Below are positions 1 through 6,614 of a stretch of DNA of 7,980 nucleotides, piece after piece. This stretch comes from DAOTUB01 sp034437455 (GTDB lineage Bacteria; Chloroflexota; Anaerolineae; B4-G1). Location: assembly GCA_034437455.1 (NCBI GenBank), contig DAOTUB010000047.1:1-7980 (forward strand), given 5' to 3'. A program made the translations under genes and the position numbers. Positions within the stretch are counted from its first letter, which is position 1, and each line of letters begins with the position of its first letter. A model generated the notes under the pieces. The model did not search any database, was not told the origin of the DNA, and was given only the letters and a program-made list of their open reading frames with translations.

Positions 1-1142
1 TCCGGGTCAAAGATGCCGCAGTTGGAGCCGCATCCGGCGATGGTCTCGTACTCGGGGCCGTCCACGATGACCGTCTCTCCCTTGTAGGGCCCGGTGCGGA
101 GGGTGTAGCCGTCTACAGCGTGGGCGCAGCCGAGCGTGCAGCCATACCAGCATCCGTCGGGCAGTCCCTGGGTGAGCCGCGCCTCCCACACGTCCCCGTT
201 GATCTGGTGCGTGTCCGGGTGAGAGCCGAACTTGAAGTTGTGGACGGGCAGGAGGTCATAGTCGTCCATAATTTTGACCAGGTAGGTGGTGCCTCGGCGG
301 CGCATGCGGCGGCCTTGCTGATCGTCATAGTCGTGGATCTCTTTGTGGAGCTTGGCGCCCACGCGCTGAATGCGCTCCAGATCGGCGGGCTGATTCGAAT
401 CGCCCTGCACGGGCTTGCTCTTTACCACCAACGCCTTGATGCGCTTGTCGCGAAAGACGGTTCCGATGCCGCCTCGGCCGGCCTGCTTGAAGCGGGGAGC
501 TTTCCGCTTGCGGTCGTAGAGGCTAAAGTTGAGACAGCCCATCCGCGTATTTTCGGCCCCGGTTCCGGCAGAGACCGCGGACATAAAGTAGCGGTCTTCT
601 TCCGTCTCTGCCATCTGATCGATGAGCCAGTGGCCCACCAGGTGGGTGTTCACCGGCACGTCGTCTGCTTCTTCTATCGTGACGCGCCCCTCGACGCCAT
701 CGATGACGACGATGACGTCCTTCTCCGCCTGGCCCTGGATTTCAAAGGCGTCCCAACCGGCGAATTTGAGCAGTGGTCCAAAGTGGCCGCCGACGTTGCT
801 GTCAATCACCACGTTGGTTAGAGGGGAGATGGAGACCACCAGCGACTTGCCGGAGCCAGGATATTGGGTGATGCCTCCGCAGGGGCCGGAGGAGATGACG
901 ATCTCGTTCTCCGGATCGTTCCACTTTGTGTCGTCCTTGACCCCGTGCCACAGGAGCCACAGGCCGAACCCGCGGCCGCCGATGAATGTCCCTTTCATCT
1001 CATTGGTGACCGGGCGGGCAGCGATGGTATTGTCGGACAGGTTGACATAGAGCGTCTGGCCCGTATAGCCGCGCTCCACGGACGAGGCTTTATAAGTGTA
1101 CTCGGTCAGCACGCGACGGGTTGCTTGAATTTTTTCAGACAT
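1..1142 (-). CDS. Aldehyde:ferredoxin oxidoreductase, tungsten/molybdopterin family (N-terminal 380 residues; 3' end beyond window)
   Basis: Probable cytoplasmic W- or Mo-pterin enzyme interconverting an aldehyde and a carboxylic acid with ferredoxin as electron partner. Seen: after an about 25-residue lead comes the family N-terminal domain, with GGRGFG near residues 55-60, SGPCGG near 85-90, and AGRGGIGTVFRDKRIKAL near 222-239. Then comes CWYGCTLGC, with cysteines 331, 335 and 339 that should bind the [4Fe-4S] cluster, and GCGSNCGIFD near 370-379. The fourth cluster cysteine of the family lies further on, outside the window. Full-length members are about 600-700 residues, so over half is present. 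The ATG at 1142 is preceded by AAGGAG (1151-1156) at good spacing. It is the last visible gene of an operon starting with a four-cluster ferredoxin. The motif is CX3CX3C, while the form I recall for classical AOR is CX2CX3C. The substrate cannot be told from sequence; a BamB-type role is a less likely alternative. Confidence 0.93.
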   Translation of the reverse strand, partial: MSEKIQATRRVLTEYTYKASSVERGYTGQTLYVNLSDNTIAARPVTNEMKGTFIGGRGFGLWLLWHGVKDDTKWNDPENEIVISSGPCGGITQYPGSGKSLVVSISPLTNVVIDSNVGGHFGPLLKFAGWDAFEIQGQAEKDVIVVIDGVEGRVTIEEADDVPVNTHLVGHWLIDQMAETEEDRYFMSAVSAGTGAENTRMGCLNFSLYDRKRKAPRFKQAGRGGIGTVFRDKRIKALVVKSKPVQGDSNQPADLERIQRVGAKLHKEIHDYDDQQGRRMRRRGTTYLVKIMDDYDLLPVHNFKFGSHPDTHQINGDVWEARLTQGLPDGCWYGCTLGCAHAVDGYTLRTGPYKGETVIVDGPEYETIAGCGSNCGIFDP

Positions 1143-1172
1143 AGTTTTTGCTCCTTGCTTTGATAGAGTCTT

Positions 1173-1397
1173 TTATGCATACTCATAAAGAGGTACTGTT
1201 CTCGCCGGACGAGTTGTTGTTTGTAACAGTATTTCAATTTGACGTACCGTTTCCGGCTTTAGAAGCACGTCTCCACATACTGAACAAACTTCGGCAGGGA
1301 CATGATCGATGACGGTCACTTTTCCGCGACGACGGACGGTGTGTACAATCTTTTGTTCTTCATATTCGCCAGGGCACCCTTCAATACTACATCTCAT
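1173..1397 (-). CDS. YgiT-type zinc-finger protein (MqsA N-terminal-like, antitoxin-like)
   Basis: 74-residue protein with two cysteine pairs, C3/C8 (CX4C) and C38/C41 (CSVCGD), separated by a basic beta-strand segment (VRRRGKVTVIDHVP). It ends in a short helix typical of YgiT-type zinc fingers. This fold is the zinc-binding half of the MqsA antitoxin; the C-terminal helix-turn-helix half of MqsA is absent, so autoregulation through DNA binding is not supported. I chose the ATG at 1397 because AAAGGAGG (1406-1413) sits 8 nt upstream. A longer in-frame start at 1430 would overlap the preceding gene. It begins 2 nt after the DUF4258 stop codon, so the two are almost certainly co-translated, in the toxin-first order also seen in mqsRA. 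GC is visibly lower than in the oxidoreductase (about 38% over 1181-1240 against about 58% over 901-960), hinting at separate origin. An antitoxin role is inferred from family and context only. Confidence 0.85.
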   Translation of the reverse strand: MRCSIEGCPGEYEEQKIVHTVRRRGKVTVIDHVPAEVCSVCGDVLLKPETVRQIEILLQTTTRPARTVPLYEYA

Positions 1398-1399
1398 CT

Positions 1400-1747
1400 C
1401 TATCGCCTCCTTTGAGTTGGGGTGATCCACTTTGGTGGTCGGGGTTCATAAGCCGTGATGATGATCAGCACAGGGCGTGTCGTTGTACAGACGATGTGCA
1501 GAGGACGGTCACTCTGGGTGTGACCATTGAACAAGCAGCAAGCTCCTCTGCGATGTTCAGGATAGTTTTCCAAGACCTGCCCTGTAGCAATGGCTTCGAG
1601 TACCTCGTCGAGCACGATGTTCTCTTCAACCATTTCTTGTTGAGCATGTTGGGTGATGCGAAGGTTCTCCACATTAGCCTGAGCGCGTACTCGTTCGCGC
1701 ACGGCTTCTAAATCAGTGACGTCAACCACCATACTATTGCGTTTCAC
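1400..1747 (-). CDS. DUF4258 domain protein (toxin-like partner of the YgiT zinc finger)
   Basis: 115-residue protein matching the DUF4258 pattern as I know it: ITQHAQQEM near residues 31-39, ATGQVLENYP near 54-63, RPLHIV near 81-86 and ITAYEPRPPKW near 97-107. Family members often sit directly before a small YgiT-type zinc-finger gene, as here, with only 2 nt between them. The pair is therefore read as a toxin-antitoxin-like module, but the biochemical activity of DUF4258 is not established to my knowledge and I assign none. The start is uncertain. A GTG at 1747 gives the full length but has only a weak purine stretch upstream, while an ATG at 1732 lacks a clear ribosome-binding site. It lies 18 nt after the ferredoxin stop, so it is probably read from the ferredoxin promoter and may be translationally coupled. 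The N-terminal 25 residues are charged and helical in appearance, outside the conserved domain. Confidence 0.85.
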   Translation of the reverse strand: MKRNSMVVDVTDLEAVRERVRAQANVENLRITQHAQQEMVEENIVLDEVLEAIATGQVLENYPEHRRGACCLFNGHTQSDRPLHIVCTTTRPVLIIITAYEPRPPKWITPTQRRR

Positions 1748-1765
1748 AGTCTATCTTCAAGAGTG

Positions 1766-2161
1766 CTACTGCGTCTTGTCCTCGACGACTTCCAGAGCGT
1801 CGGTGGGACACTCCTTGGCGCATTGACCGCAGGCGATACACTTGAAAGGCTCGGTCTGGTCGCGGTGATAGTACATTGCCATGTAGGGGCAAAAGCCCAC
1901 ACACGATAGACACCCCACGCACAGTTTCTTTCGCAGGCGGACGATGCCTCGTTTGTCCCGGTAAAGGGCCTCGGTGGGGCAGACATCGATGCACTCGCCG
2001 CACTGGACGCAGTAGACGGCGCTGAAATTACCCTCGCCGTCCTCATGAATACGGATATTCGATTTTTCGGCGTCGGTGACCTTGTGCCAGGTCTCGGAGC
2101 AGACTTCTTCGCAGACATAGCAGCCGACGCAGAGTTCCGGATTATAGGATAGGACCTTCAT
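1766..2161 (-). CDS. Polyferredoxin with four [4Fe-4S] motifs, electron-transfer partner of the aldehyde oxidoreductase
   Basis: 131-residue iron-sulfur protein. Four complete CX2CX2CX3C motifs are visible: C11/14/17/21, C51/54/57/61, C81/84/87/91 and C108/111/114/118. The last three are followed by proline as in classical 2[4Fe-4S] ferredoxins. Sixteen cysteines predict four cubane clusters, the arrangement of the electron-transfer subunits (HycB, DmsB, YdhY type) that serve pterin enzymes. There is no Tat or Sec signal, so it should work in the cytoplasm, fitting the cytoplasmic oxidoreductase encoded in the same run. The ATG at 2161 has a GAAGGAG-type ribosome-binding site just upstream. 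It is the first gene of the operon: upstream lie an intergenic stretch and the palindrome closing the preceding gene. That it passes electrons to the oxidoreductase is inferred from operon structure; the E. coli ydhY/ydhV pair is a known parallel. Confidence 0.93.
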   Translation of the reverse strand: MKVLSYNPELCVGCYVCEEVCSETWHKVTDAEKSNIRIHEDGEGNFSAVYCVQCGECIDVCPTEALYRDKRGIVRLRKKLCVGCLSCVGFCPYMAMYYHRDQTEPFKCIACGQCAKECPTDALEVVEDKTQ

Positions 2162-2204
2162 ATTGTTTTCTCCTTCAATCTTGCTATGTTTTTGCTGGAT
2201 GGTT

Positions 2205-2233
2205 ATTTTATCACATCTGGGCAGAAACCAAAA
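2205..2233 (-). promoter_or_regulatory. Possible promoter of the ferredoxin-oxidoreductase operon
   Basis: Reading the minus strand, TAAAAT (2205-2210) matches the sigma-70 -10 consensus at five of six positions and lies about 44 nt before the ferredoxin start. A -35 element at 17-bp spacing would be TTTTGG (2228-2233), which is a poor match. The location between the upstream palindrome and the operon start is right, but the evidence is weak. Confidence 0.3.
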
Positions 2234-2256
2234 GTCCCGATCTGTAGAGTGGAAGG

Positions 2257-2290
2257 AGAAGAGGCCCTGCCGATCGGCAGGGCCTCTTCT
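2257..2290 (-). terminator. Perfect 34-bp palindrome, probable transcription terminator of the large secreted-protein gene
   Basis: The 34 bases equal their own reverse complement: arm AGAAGAGGCCCTGCC with central GATC. As RNA this gives a 15-bp GC-rich stem with a 4-nt loop. It begins 26 nt beyond the stop codon of the large gene (stop at 2317) and before the promoter region of the ferredoxin operon, so it separates two same-direction units. On the minus strand it is followed by a pyrimidine run (CCTTCC) and not a clean T-tract, so termination could be weak, Rho-assisted, or the hairpin could act in 3'-end protection of the mRNA. On the plus strand there is no T-tract and no gene to end. Confidence 0.7.
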
Positions 2291-2316
2291 GGGGTACGCT
2301 GAACTAGTGGTCAGGA

Positions 2317-5300
2317 CTAGGGATGGTTCCGGAGCACCAGCGGCAGGTACACGTCAAACCCCCCAGCGCCTTCAAACAGAATCGAGTCGCCGGCCACGTC
2401 GGGCGATTTGTTCAGCGCCTCGTCGCGGAATTTGGCGTACACTTCTGCGACGTCGCCGTGGTTCAACGCGCCTGCCAGGGTCCAGGGGAGGGTGGCGGAG
2501 TAGGGCTGCCAGGAGGCGTCGGTGAACGCCGGGTCGTTCGAGAGCATCACCTCGGCCACGTCCTGGGTCTCGGGATCCAGGGTGGGTTCCTCGAAGAAAA
2601 AGCTCAAGGTGACGCTCCGTACGGTCGTGCTGATCGCCCCGTCGTTGATGAGCACGCCGATCAGGGCCGGTGGGAAGGGATCTTCTTTTGGAGTGGCATC
2701 CCGTACCGGAGTGACGGCGCTGCGGTGGCCATCAGCGTCAACCGCCATCATGCGATAGGAGTAGGTGATGTCGTTTTGCACGCCGAAGGCGTCGGTGTAC
2801 ACACCGGTCGTGGGGACGTTTTCCTGCACCCAGGCATAGTTCGCGTCTACGGAGGTTAGACGAGTCAGGAAAGGATCACGGGCCAGGCGCAGATGGTCGT
2901 AGTCGGGATCGACGCCAAAGGTCATCACGGTAGCAGAGATGTGAGGAGAAGCATTCACCCACTCAATGGCCGGGATTTCGTCGTCCGCCGGGTCCAGCGG
3001 ATCCTGGTCGAATGTGCCGGGGACGCCCTCCGGGGTCTCTGAGCCGTCGTTCTCGCCGCCGCCGTCGGTATCGCTGTTGTGCGGGTCGGTGCCGTGGTTA
3101 TACTCGTGCAGGTTCTCCAGAGTGTCGAGGTCAGGATCTTCGGTGGCATCGTCGGGATTCAACTTGTCCAGGCCATGGATGTCCTCCCAGATGTCGGGCA
3201 TCCCGTCTCCGTCGGTGTCGGCGCCTAGCTCAAACGCGAAGCTGGTATGACCAAATCGCGGGCCGATCTGCCCCACAACGCCATCGGTCTGGACTTTGAC
3301 CTGGCAGCTTCCATCGTCAGCGGCGCCCAGTTGGTTGGCCAGGGTGAAGAGGTTTCCGTACAGACCGTCGTTGGCCTTGCCGTCACCGTGCTCTCCATCA
3401 TCAAAGAGCGGCAAGAGCTGCTGCTTACCCGTGTTGCACATAAGCGTCACCGATATGTGAGCGCCCGGGATCGGCCCGCTGTTGGCCAACGCCGCCAGGA
3501 TGGGCATTTGCATACCTTCCAGGCGACTGCCGAGGGGAGTACCCAGGAACACGTGCAATGTGTTGTGGGTATTGCCGCTGGCACCGGCCAGATAGGGTAT
3601 GCCCTGCAGGGTGGTCGTGGGTTCCCCATTGACCGTTGTCCGGTTGTATTCGGGGTAAACGACCAGCTTCCAATCTCCTGACTTGAGGGTAGGCGTCATG
3701 ACGTGGTAAAGGATGTGTAACCCATGGGCATAGTCGTATTCGCAGCGTACGCCTGGCTCCTCACAATTGAGCCTATAGCCCGTTGGGTCATAGAGTTGGA
3801 TGAAGGCGCTTTTCAGGGCGCCAGCATAGTCGACGAAAAAGACCGCCTCGGTCAGATCATCCTCGATGGTGATGGTATGTGTAACGGGTGTCGCGACCAC
3901 TCCGTTGAACTCAAAGATGCGGGAGCGGCCCGCGATGTCGCCCTGGATGAACTCGTAGGTCCCGGCCAGCTCGTTAGTCCAATCTCCGCCCGCTTGCTCG
4001 ATCCCTTGGATGAGCAAGCTTGGATTATCGTCGGGAACGTAGTGGTAGGTGCCGCCGGTCATGCTTGCGATCTCTTGCATCAGGGGCTCGTCTGTATCTG
4101 GTCCCAGGGCGATGGTGTCCACGACACAAGGCGAAGCGATGACGTTAGCCTTGACGTCGTTCCAGTAGCTGCTCGCCGTTTCGTCGCCATCGCTCAAGAG
4201 AACCATGGTGCAAGGATGATCGGAATCGCCAAGGGCGGCCAATCGCTGGCGGCCCAATTCCAGCCCATCGCCGATTGAGGTCATTCCCGCGGCAGTCATA
4301 CCGGTGATCGAGATTTTGATACTGGAGCGGACACTGCTGTTGACATCCGCCAAGTCGTGATCTAACGTGGCATCTCCGCTAAAACTCACCAGGCCGAGTT
4401 TGTTGCCATCGGCGGTGGCGTCTACGTACAGGCGAGCCGCGTTCTTGGCCGCGCCGATCTTGTCGTTGGTCGTCATACTTCCCGAGCGGTCCATGATCAG
4501 CATATCGTCGTGCACGCGCGTGACGTACTTGACGGCGGTGCTTTTGGTGTCGCTGGCAGAGCCAAAGGCGGCGGTCAGGTCATAGTCGCCCGCGTCGAGT
4601 TGAATCGGGGCCTGGGTCAGTAGCCAGTACTGGCTCTGTACGTAGGCGCCCAGGATGATACCGGCCGGCTGCGTGCCCACGGTCACGTCAAAGTCCTGAG
4701 CGTTCAACCCCTCGATCTCGATGTTCTGGGTGCTGGTCACCTCCAGGCGAACGAGGAACTTTTCAGGGTCGAGGATGCTGCCGACAAAGGCCGGCTGAGC
4801 GGCTATCGGGTCCACGATGTTCAGGTAGAGATCGACGCAGCCGTAGCTGACGTCCACCTGAACGGCGCTGTCATAGCCTCCCACGACCGCGACCACCTCG
4901 TCGTAATCGTCGTTGATGACCGTCTTGCTCCAGTCGTGCGAGGTGCTGGTCCAGTGGTCCACCAGCTCGTCGTCCTTGATCGTCATGACGTGGTAGACTG
5001 GCGCGCCTGAATCGCGCTCGAACTCAAAGTTGACCGCGCCGCAGGTCGCCTCTGGGCGGACGCGATAGTACTTGGCCCCCCAGGACACGATGGATTGATT
5101 GGCGCTGGTCGAATAGTCGCCGACGCCGACGCTCTCGTCGACGACGGTGGGCACCGAGCTATAGTCGGGACTGCTGCCATCGTCGTCGATGTAGCCGTAT
5201 TTGGGGTCGGGAAGCGTGCCCACGTCCTTGCTGTAGTTAGCCGCGATCCAGTCGCGGAACACGTCGCGGAAGGTGACAGTTGAAGCACCTAGGTCATCCA

Positions 5301-6219
5301 GTGTGAGATTCACGGTGCCGATCCCCGCTACCCCTCCCACTTCGCTGTTTTCCCAGAAATGGCGGATGGCGTCAACGCCGACCTCCGGCTCGTCGGTCGC
5401 GGCGCCGTAGCGCTCGGTAAAGTACTTCCAGAAGAGACAGGCGTTGTAGCTGGCCGTCGTCACATCCCAGTTTGGGTTGCCCAGGTAACTATTGCTGCGG
5501 AGGTGATATTGGGTGCCGGGGGTGTCGTCCAGGTCGGCAAAGACCTCGTCCTCCATAAACTTGGTGTGCCCCTCAATGGCAAACAAACCTTCGGCGGCAT
5601 ACTCGTCACCAAAACCCGTGTACTTGTACTGCACCCGGTGGAGCAGCTCGTGCAGGGGGGTCGCCTTGGCTTGCAGGCAATCCATACTGGTGGGGCTGCC
5701 GACGGGGTCGCAGCCACGCACAAAACCGGAATCCAAGTTCATATGGTTCCAGGAGCTATGAGTGGAGCCCAGGTAGCTTAGATCATAGATCCAGACTTCC
5801 AGTTCCTCTACGTCTGTGTTGAGAGGGACGCGGAGGCCAAAATCGGCGTCGTTTACGTAGCGATCCCAGGCCACCTCCAGATTGTCGGCCACCCACTCAG
5901 CTTGATCTTGGCTGAGAATTCGGTCGGTTCCGTCTGCCGTGTCGGTCGTGTAGTAGACGATGAAATGGGTCGTGACATAGCATTCGTCACCGAGGAATGA
6001 AGGCGCACCACTCTCCGGGGGATGAGGGCAGGCATCGGTTGGCGCCAGTTGAGGCGCGTTCAGGTCGGAAGGCTCAGGGTTTGAAGCCTGGTCAAGTGGA
6101 TAGTCGTTGGCCGCTGCGGCTTGGGGCGCATTCAAGCCGATCTGTGAATGCGATCCCAACATGAGCAGAAGCAACAGAGTGATACTCAACAGTCGCATTT
6201 TCCAGTTTTTGGATAACAT
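2317..6219 (-). CDS. Large secreted multidomain protein: metallopeptidase-like HELLH domain, von Willebrand factor A domain, Ca-binding repeat, YLPLVLRN tail
   Basis: 1300 residues. The ATG at 6219 is chosen because AAAGGAGA (6225-6232) sits 5 nt upstream; an in-frame ATG at 6270 lacks this and would hide the signal peptide. Domains seen: Sec signal peptide with core LLSITLLLLLML, likely cut after PQAAAA (residue 37), no lipobox; metallopeptidase-like region about 80-330 with HELLH (190-194) and downstream EGHTKFMED (E216, likely third zinc ligand), resembling MXAN_6640-type putative metalloproteases; beta-rich linker about 380-565; vWA domain about 570-740 with MIDAS DRSGSM (577-582), T647 and D677 (LLSDGD); segment with FDDGEHGDGKANDGLYG (939-955); Asp-rich type-3-repeat-like stretch 1001-1060 (DTDGDGMPDIWE); fibronectin-III/Ig-like modules about 1085-1280; C-terminal VYLPLVLRN (1290-1298). 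It should be exported and bind Ca/Mg and zinc, possibly as a surface protease-adhesin. Substrate and ligand are unknown. It is transcribed alone, divergently from the flippase. Confidence 0.93.
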   Translation of the reverse strand: MLSKNWKMRLLSITLLLLLMLGSHSQIGLNAPQAAAANDYPLDQASNPEPSDLNAPQLAPTDACPHPPESGAPSFLGDECYVTTHFIVYYTTDTADGTDRILSQDQAEWVADNLEVAWDRYVNDADFGLRVPLNTDVEELEVWIYDLSYLGSTHSSWNHMNLDSGFVRGCDPVGSPTSMDCLQAKATPLHELLHRVQYKYTGFGDEYAAEGLFAIEGHTKFMEDEVFADLDDTPGTQYHLRSNSYLGNPNWDVTTASYNACLFWKYFTERYGAATDEPEVGVDAIRHFWENSEVGGVAGIGTVNLTLDDLGASTVTFRDVFRDWIAANYSKDVGTLPDPKYGYIDDDGSSPDYSSVPTVVDESVGVGDYSTSANQSIVSWGAKYYRVRPEATCGAVNFEFERDSGAPVYHVMTIKDDELVDHWTSTSHDWSKTVINDDYDEVVAVVGGYDSAVQVDVSYGCVDLYLNIVDPIAAQPAFVGSILDPEKFLVRLEVTSTQNIEIEGLNAQDFDVTVGTQPAGIILGAYVQSQYWLLTQAPIQLDAGDYDLTAAFGSASDTKSTAVKYVTRVHDDMLIMDRSGSMTTNDKIGAAKNAARLYVDATADGNKLGLVSFSGDATLDHDLADVNSSVRSSIKISITGMTAAGMTSIGDGLELGRQRLAALGDSDHPCTMVLLSDGDETASSYWNDVKANVIASPCVVDTIALGPDTDEPLMQEIASMTGGTYHYVPDDNPSLLIQGIEQAGGDWTNELAGTYEFIQGDIAGRSRIFEFNGVVATPVTHTITIEDDLTEAVFFVDYAGALKSAFIQLYDPTGYRLNCEEPGVRCEYDYAHGLHILYHVMTPTLKSGDWKLVVYPEYNRTTVNGEPTTTLQGIPYLAGASGNTHNTLHVFLGTPLGSRLEGMQMPILAALANSGPIPGAHISVTLMCNTGKQQLLPLFDDGEHGDGKANDGLYGNLFTLANQLGAADDGSCQVKVQTDGVVGQIGPRFGHTSFAFELGADTDGDGMPDIWEDIHGLDKLNPDDATEDPDLDTLENLHEYNHGTDPHNSDTDGGGENDGSETPEGVPGTFDQDPLDPADDEIPAIEWVNASPHISATVMTFGVDPDYDHLRLARDPFLTRLTSVDANYAWVQENVPTTGVYTDAFGVQNDITYSYRMMAVDADGHRSAVTPVRDATPKEDPFPPALIGVLINDGAISTTVRSVTLSFFFEEPTLDPETQDVAEVMLSNDPAFTDASWQPYSATLPWTLAGALNHGDVAEVYAKFRDEALNKSPDVAGDSILFEGAGGFDVYLPLVLRNHP

Positions 6220-6252
6220 CTTTATCTCCTTTCCTTCAGAATTCATTACGAG

Positions 6253-6276
6253 TGATGAACGGTTCGTCATTCATCA
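6253..6276. promoter_or_regulatory. Operator-like nested inverted repeat upstream of the large secreted-protein gene
   Basis: Outer arms TGATGAA (6253-6259) and TTCATCA (6270-6276) are perfect inverted repeats separated by 10 nt. Nested in it is GAACGGTTC (6257-6265), a palindrome around one central base. On the minus strand a TATGAT -10-like hexamer (6273-6278) overlaps its edge, so a bound regulator would cover the probable start site. No good -35 accompanies that hexamer. A repressor site is inferred from symmetry and position only; an mRNA 5' hairpin is the alternative. Confidence 0.35.
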
Positions 6277-6474
6277 TATGTGCTCTCCGAGTATTGGAGC
6301 AGAGTGGGGTGAGACAGCCATTACGTACTCATTGCATATCTCCTTATGGTATGTGGAACGGGCGTACGAATCTGAGGTCATTGCTGTTGGGGATGCTGAC
6401 AACCATATTACCATCAGATGTCGAAAAAGGCAAGTACGTCTCGGGGACATGTGTGAAGCTCGCCAGCAGGGTGC

Positions 6475-6503
6475 TTGACGTGAGGAGGCTATGCGAGTAT
6501 AAT
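6475..6503 (+). promoter_or_regulatory. Near-consensus sigma-70 promoter for the flippase transcript
   Basis: TTGACG (6475-6480) and TATAAT (6498-6503) are separated by exactly 17 bp, giving eleven of twelve consensus positions with optimal spacing. The predicted transcription start is about 6509-6511, which leaves about 100 nt before the flippase ATG at 6614, or none before the GTG of the short ORF at 6510. It is the best promoter in the window, and its direction fits the gene to its right. Confidence 0.75.
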
Positions 6504-6509
6504 CGAGTC

Positions 6510-6614
6510 GTGAAGGTTCTGATGATTACCCCTGAGCGGTTCCTCGAACTGATGAATGCGCCTGCCAATCTTTGCCCACCGATCTGTAGCGAGAAGGCAG
6601 GTTTTGATTTGTGA
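6510..6614 (+). CDS. Possible 34-codon leader ORF, or remnant of a glycosyltransferase N-terminus, overlapping the flippase start
   Basis: A GTG at 6510 opens a 34-residue reading frame starting (V/M)KVLMITPE and ending at a TGA (6612-6614) that shares its A with the flippase ATG, forming TGATG. The first nine residues look like the opening beta strand of GT4-type glycosyltransferases, which commonly lie next to flippases; the rest does not resemble that family. The GTG lies about 7 nt after the TATAAT box, so translation would have to be leaderless. Readings: a leader peptide coupled to the flippase, a decayed gene start, or chance. No independent coding evidence exists. Confidence 0.3.
   Translation: MKVLMITPERFLELMNAPANLCPPICSEKAGFDL

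Larger units (their letters stand above)
6220..6613. other. Divergent intergenic region between the large secreted-protein gene and the flippase gene
   Basis: About 390 nt separating two divergently transcribed genes. It contains, from left to right, the ribosome-binding site and operator-like repeat of the minus-strand gene, about 190 nt (6280-6470) in which I see no gene or convincing signal beyond an imperfect hairpin near 6281-6301, the strong rightward promoter at 6475-6503, and a short ORF running into the flippase start. Base composition is more AT-rich than in the flanking genes. Confidence 0.7.

Noticed and set aside
120..821. A 233-codon plus-strand open frame
   Set aside because: It lies opposite the aldehyde oxidoreductase coding sequence, which carries recognisable motifs throughout; the plus-strand product shows no domain and no ribosome-binding site of note.
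1398..1430. An earlier ATG (1430) for the YgiT-type zinc-finger protein, adding 11 residues
   Set aside because: The ATG at 1397 has an AAAGGAGG site at ideal spacing, while the earlier one lies within the DUF4258 coding sequence and adds residues outside the family domain.
1412..1711. A 99-codon plus-strand frame opposite the DUF4258 gene
   Set aside because: The minus strand carries the conserved DUF4258 motifs; the plus-strand product has none.
2304..2320. Inverted repeat CTAGT/ACTAG at the 3' end of the large gene
   Set aside because: Arms of only 5 bp overlapping the stop codon; far weaker than the adjacent 34-bp palindrome and probably chance.
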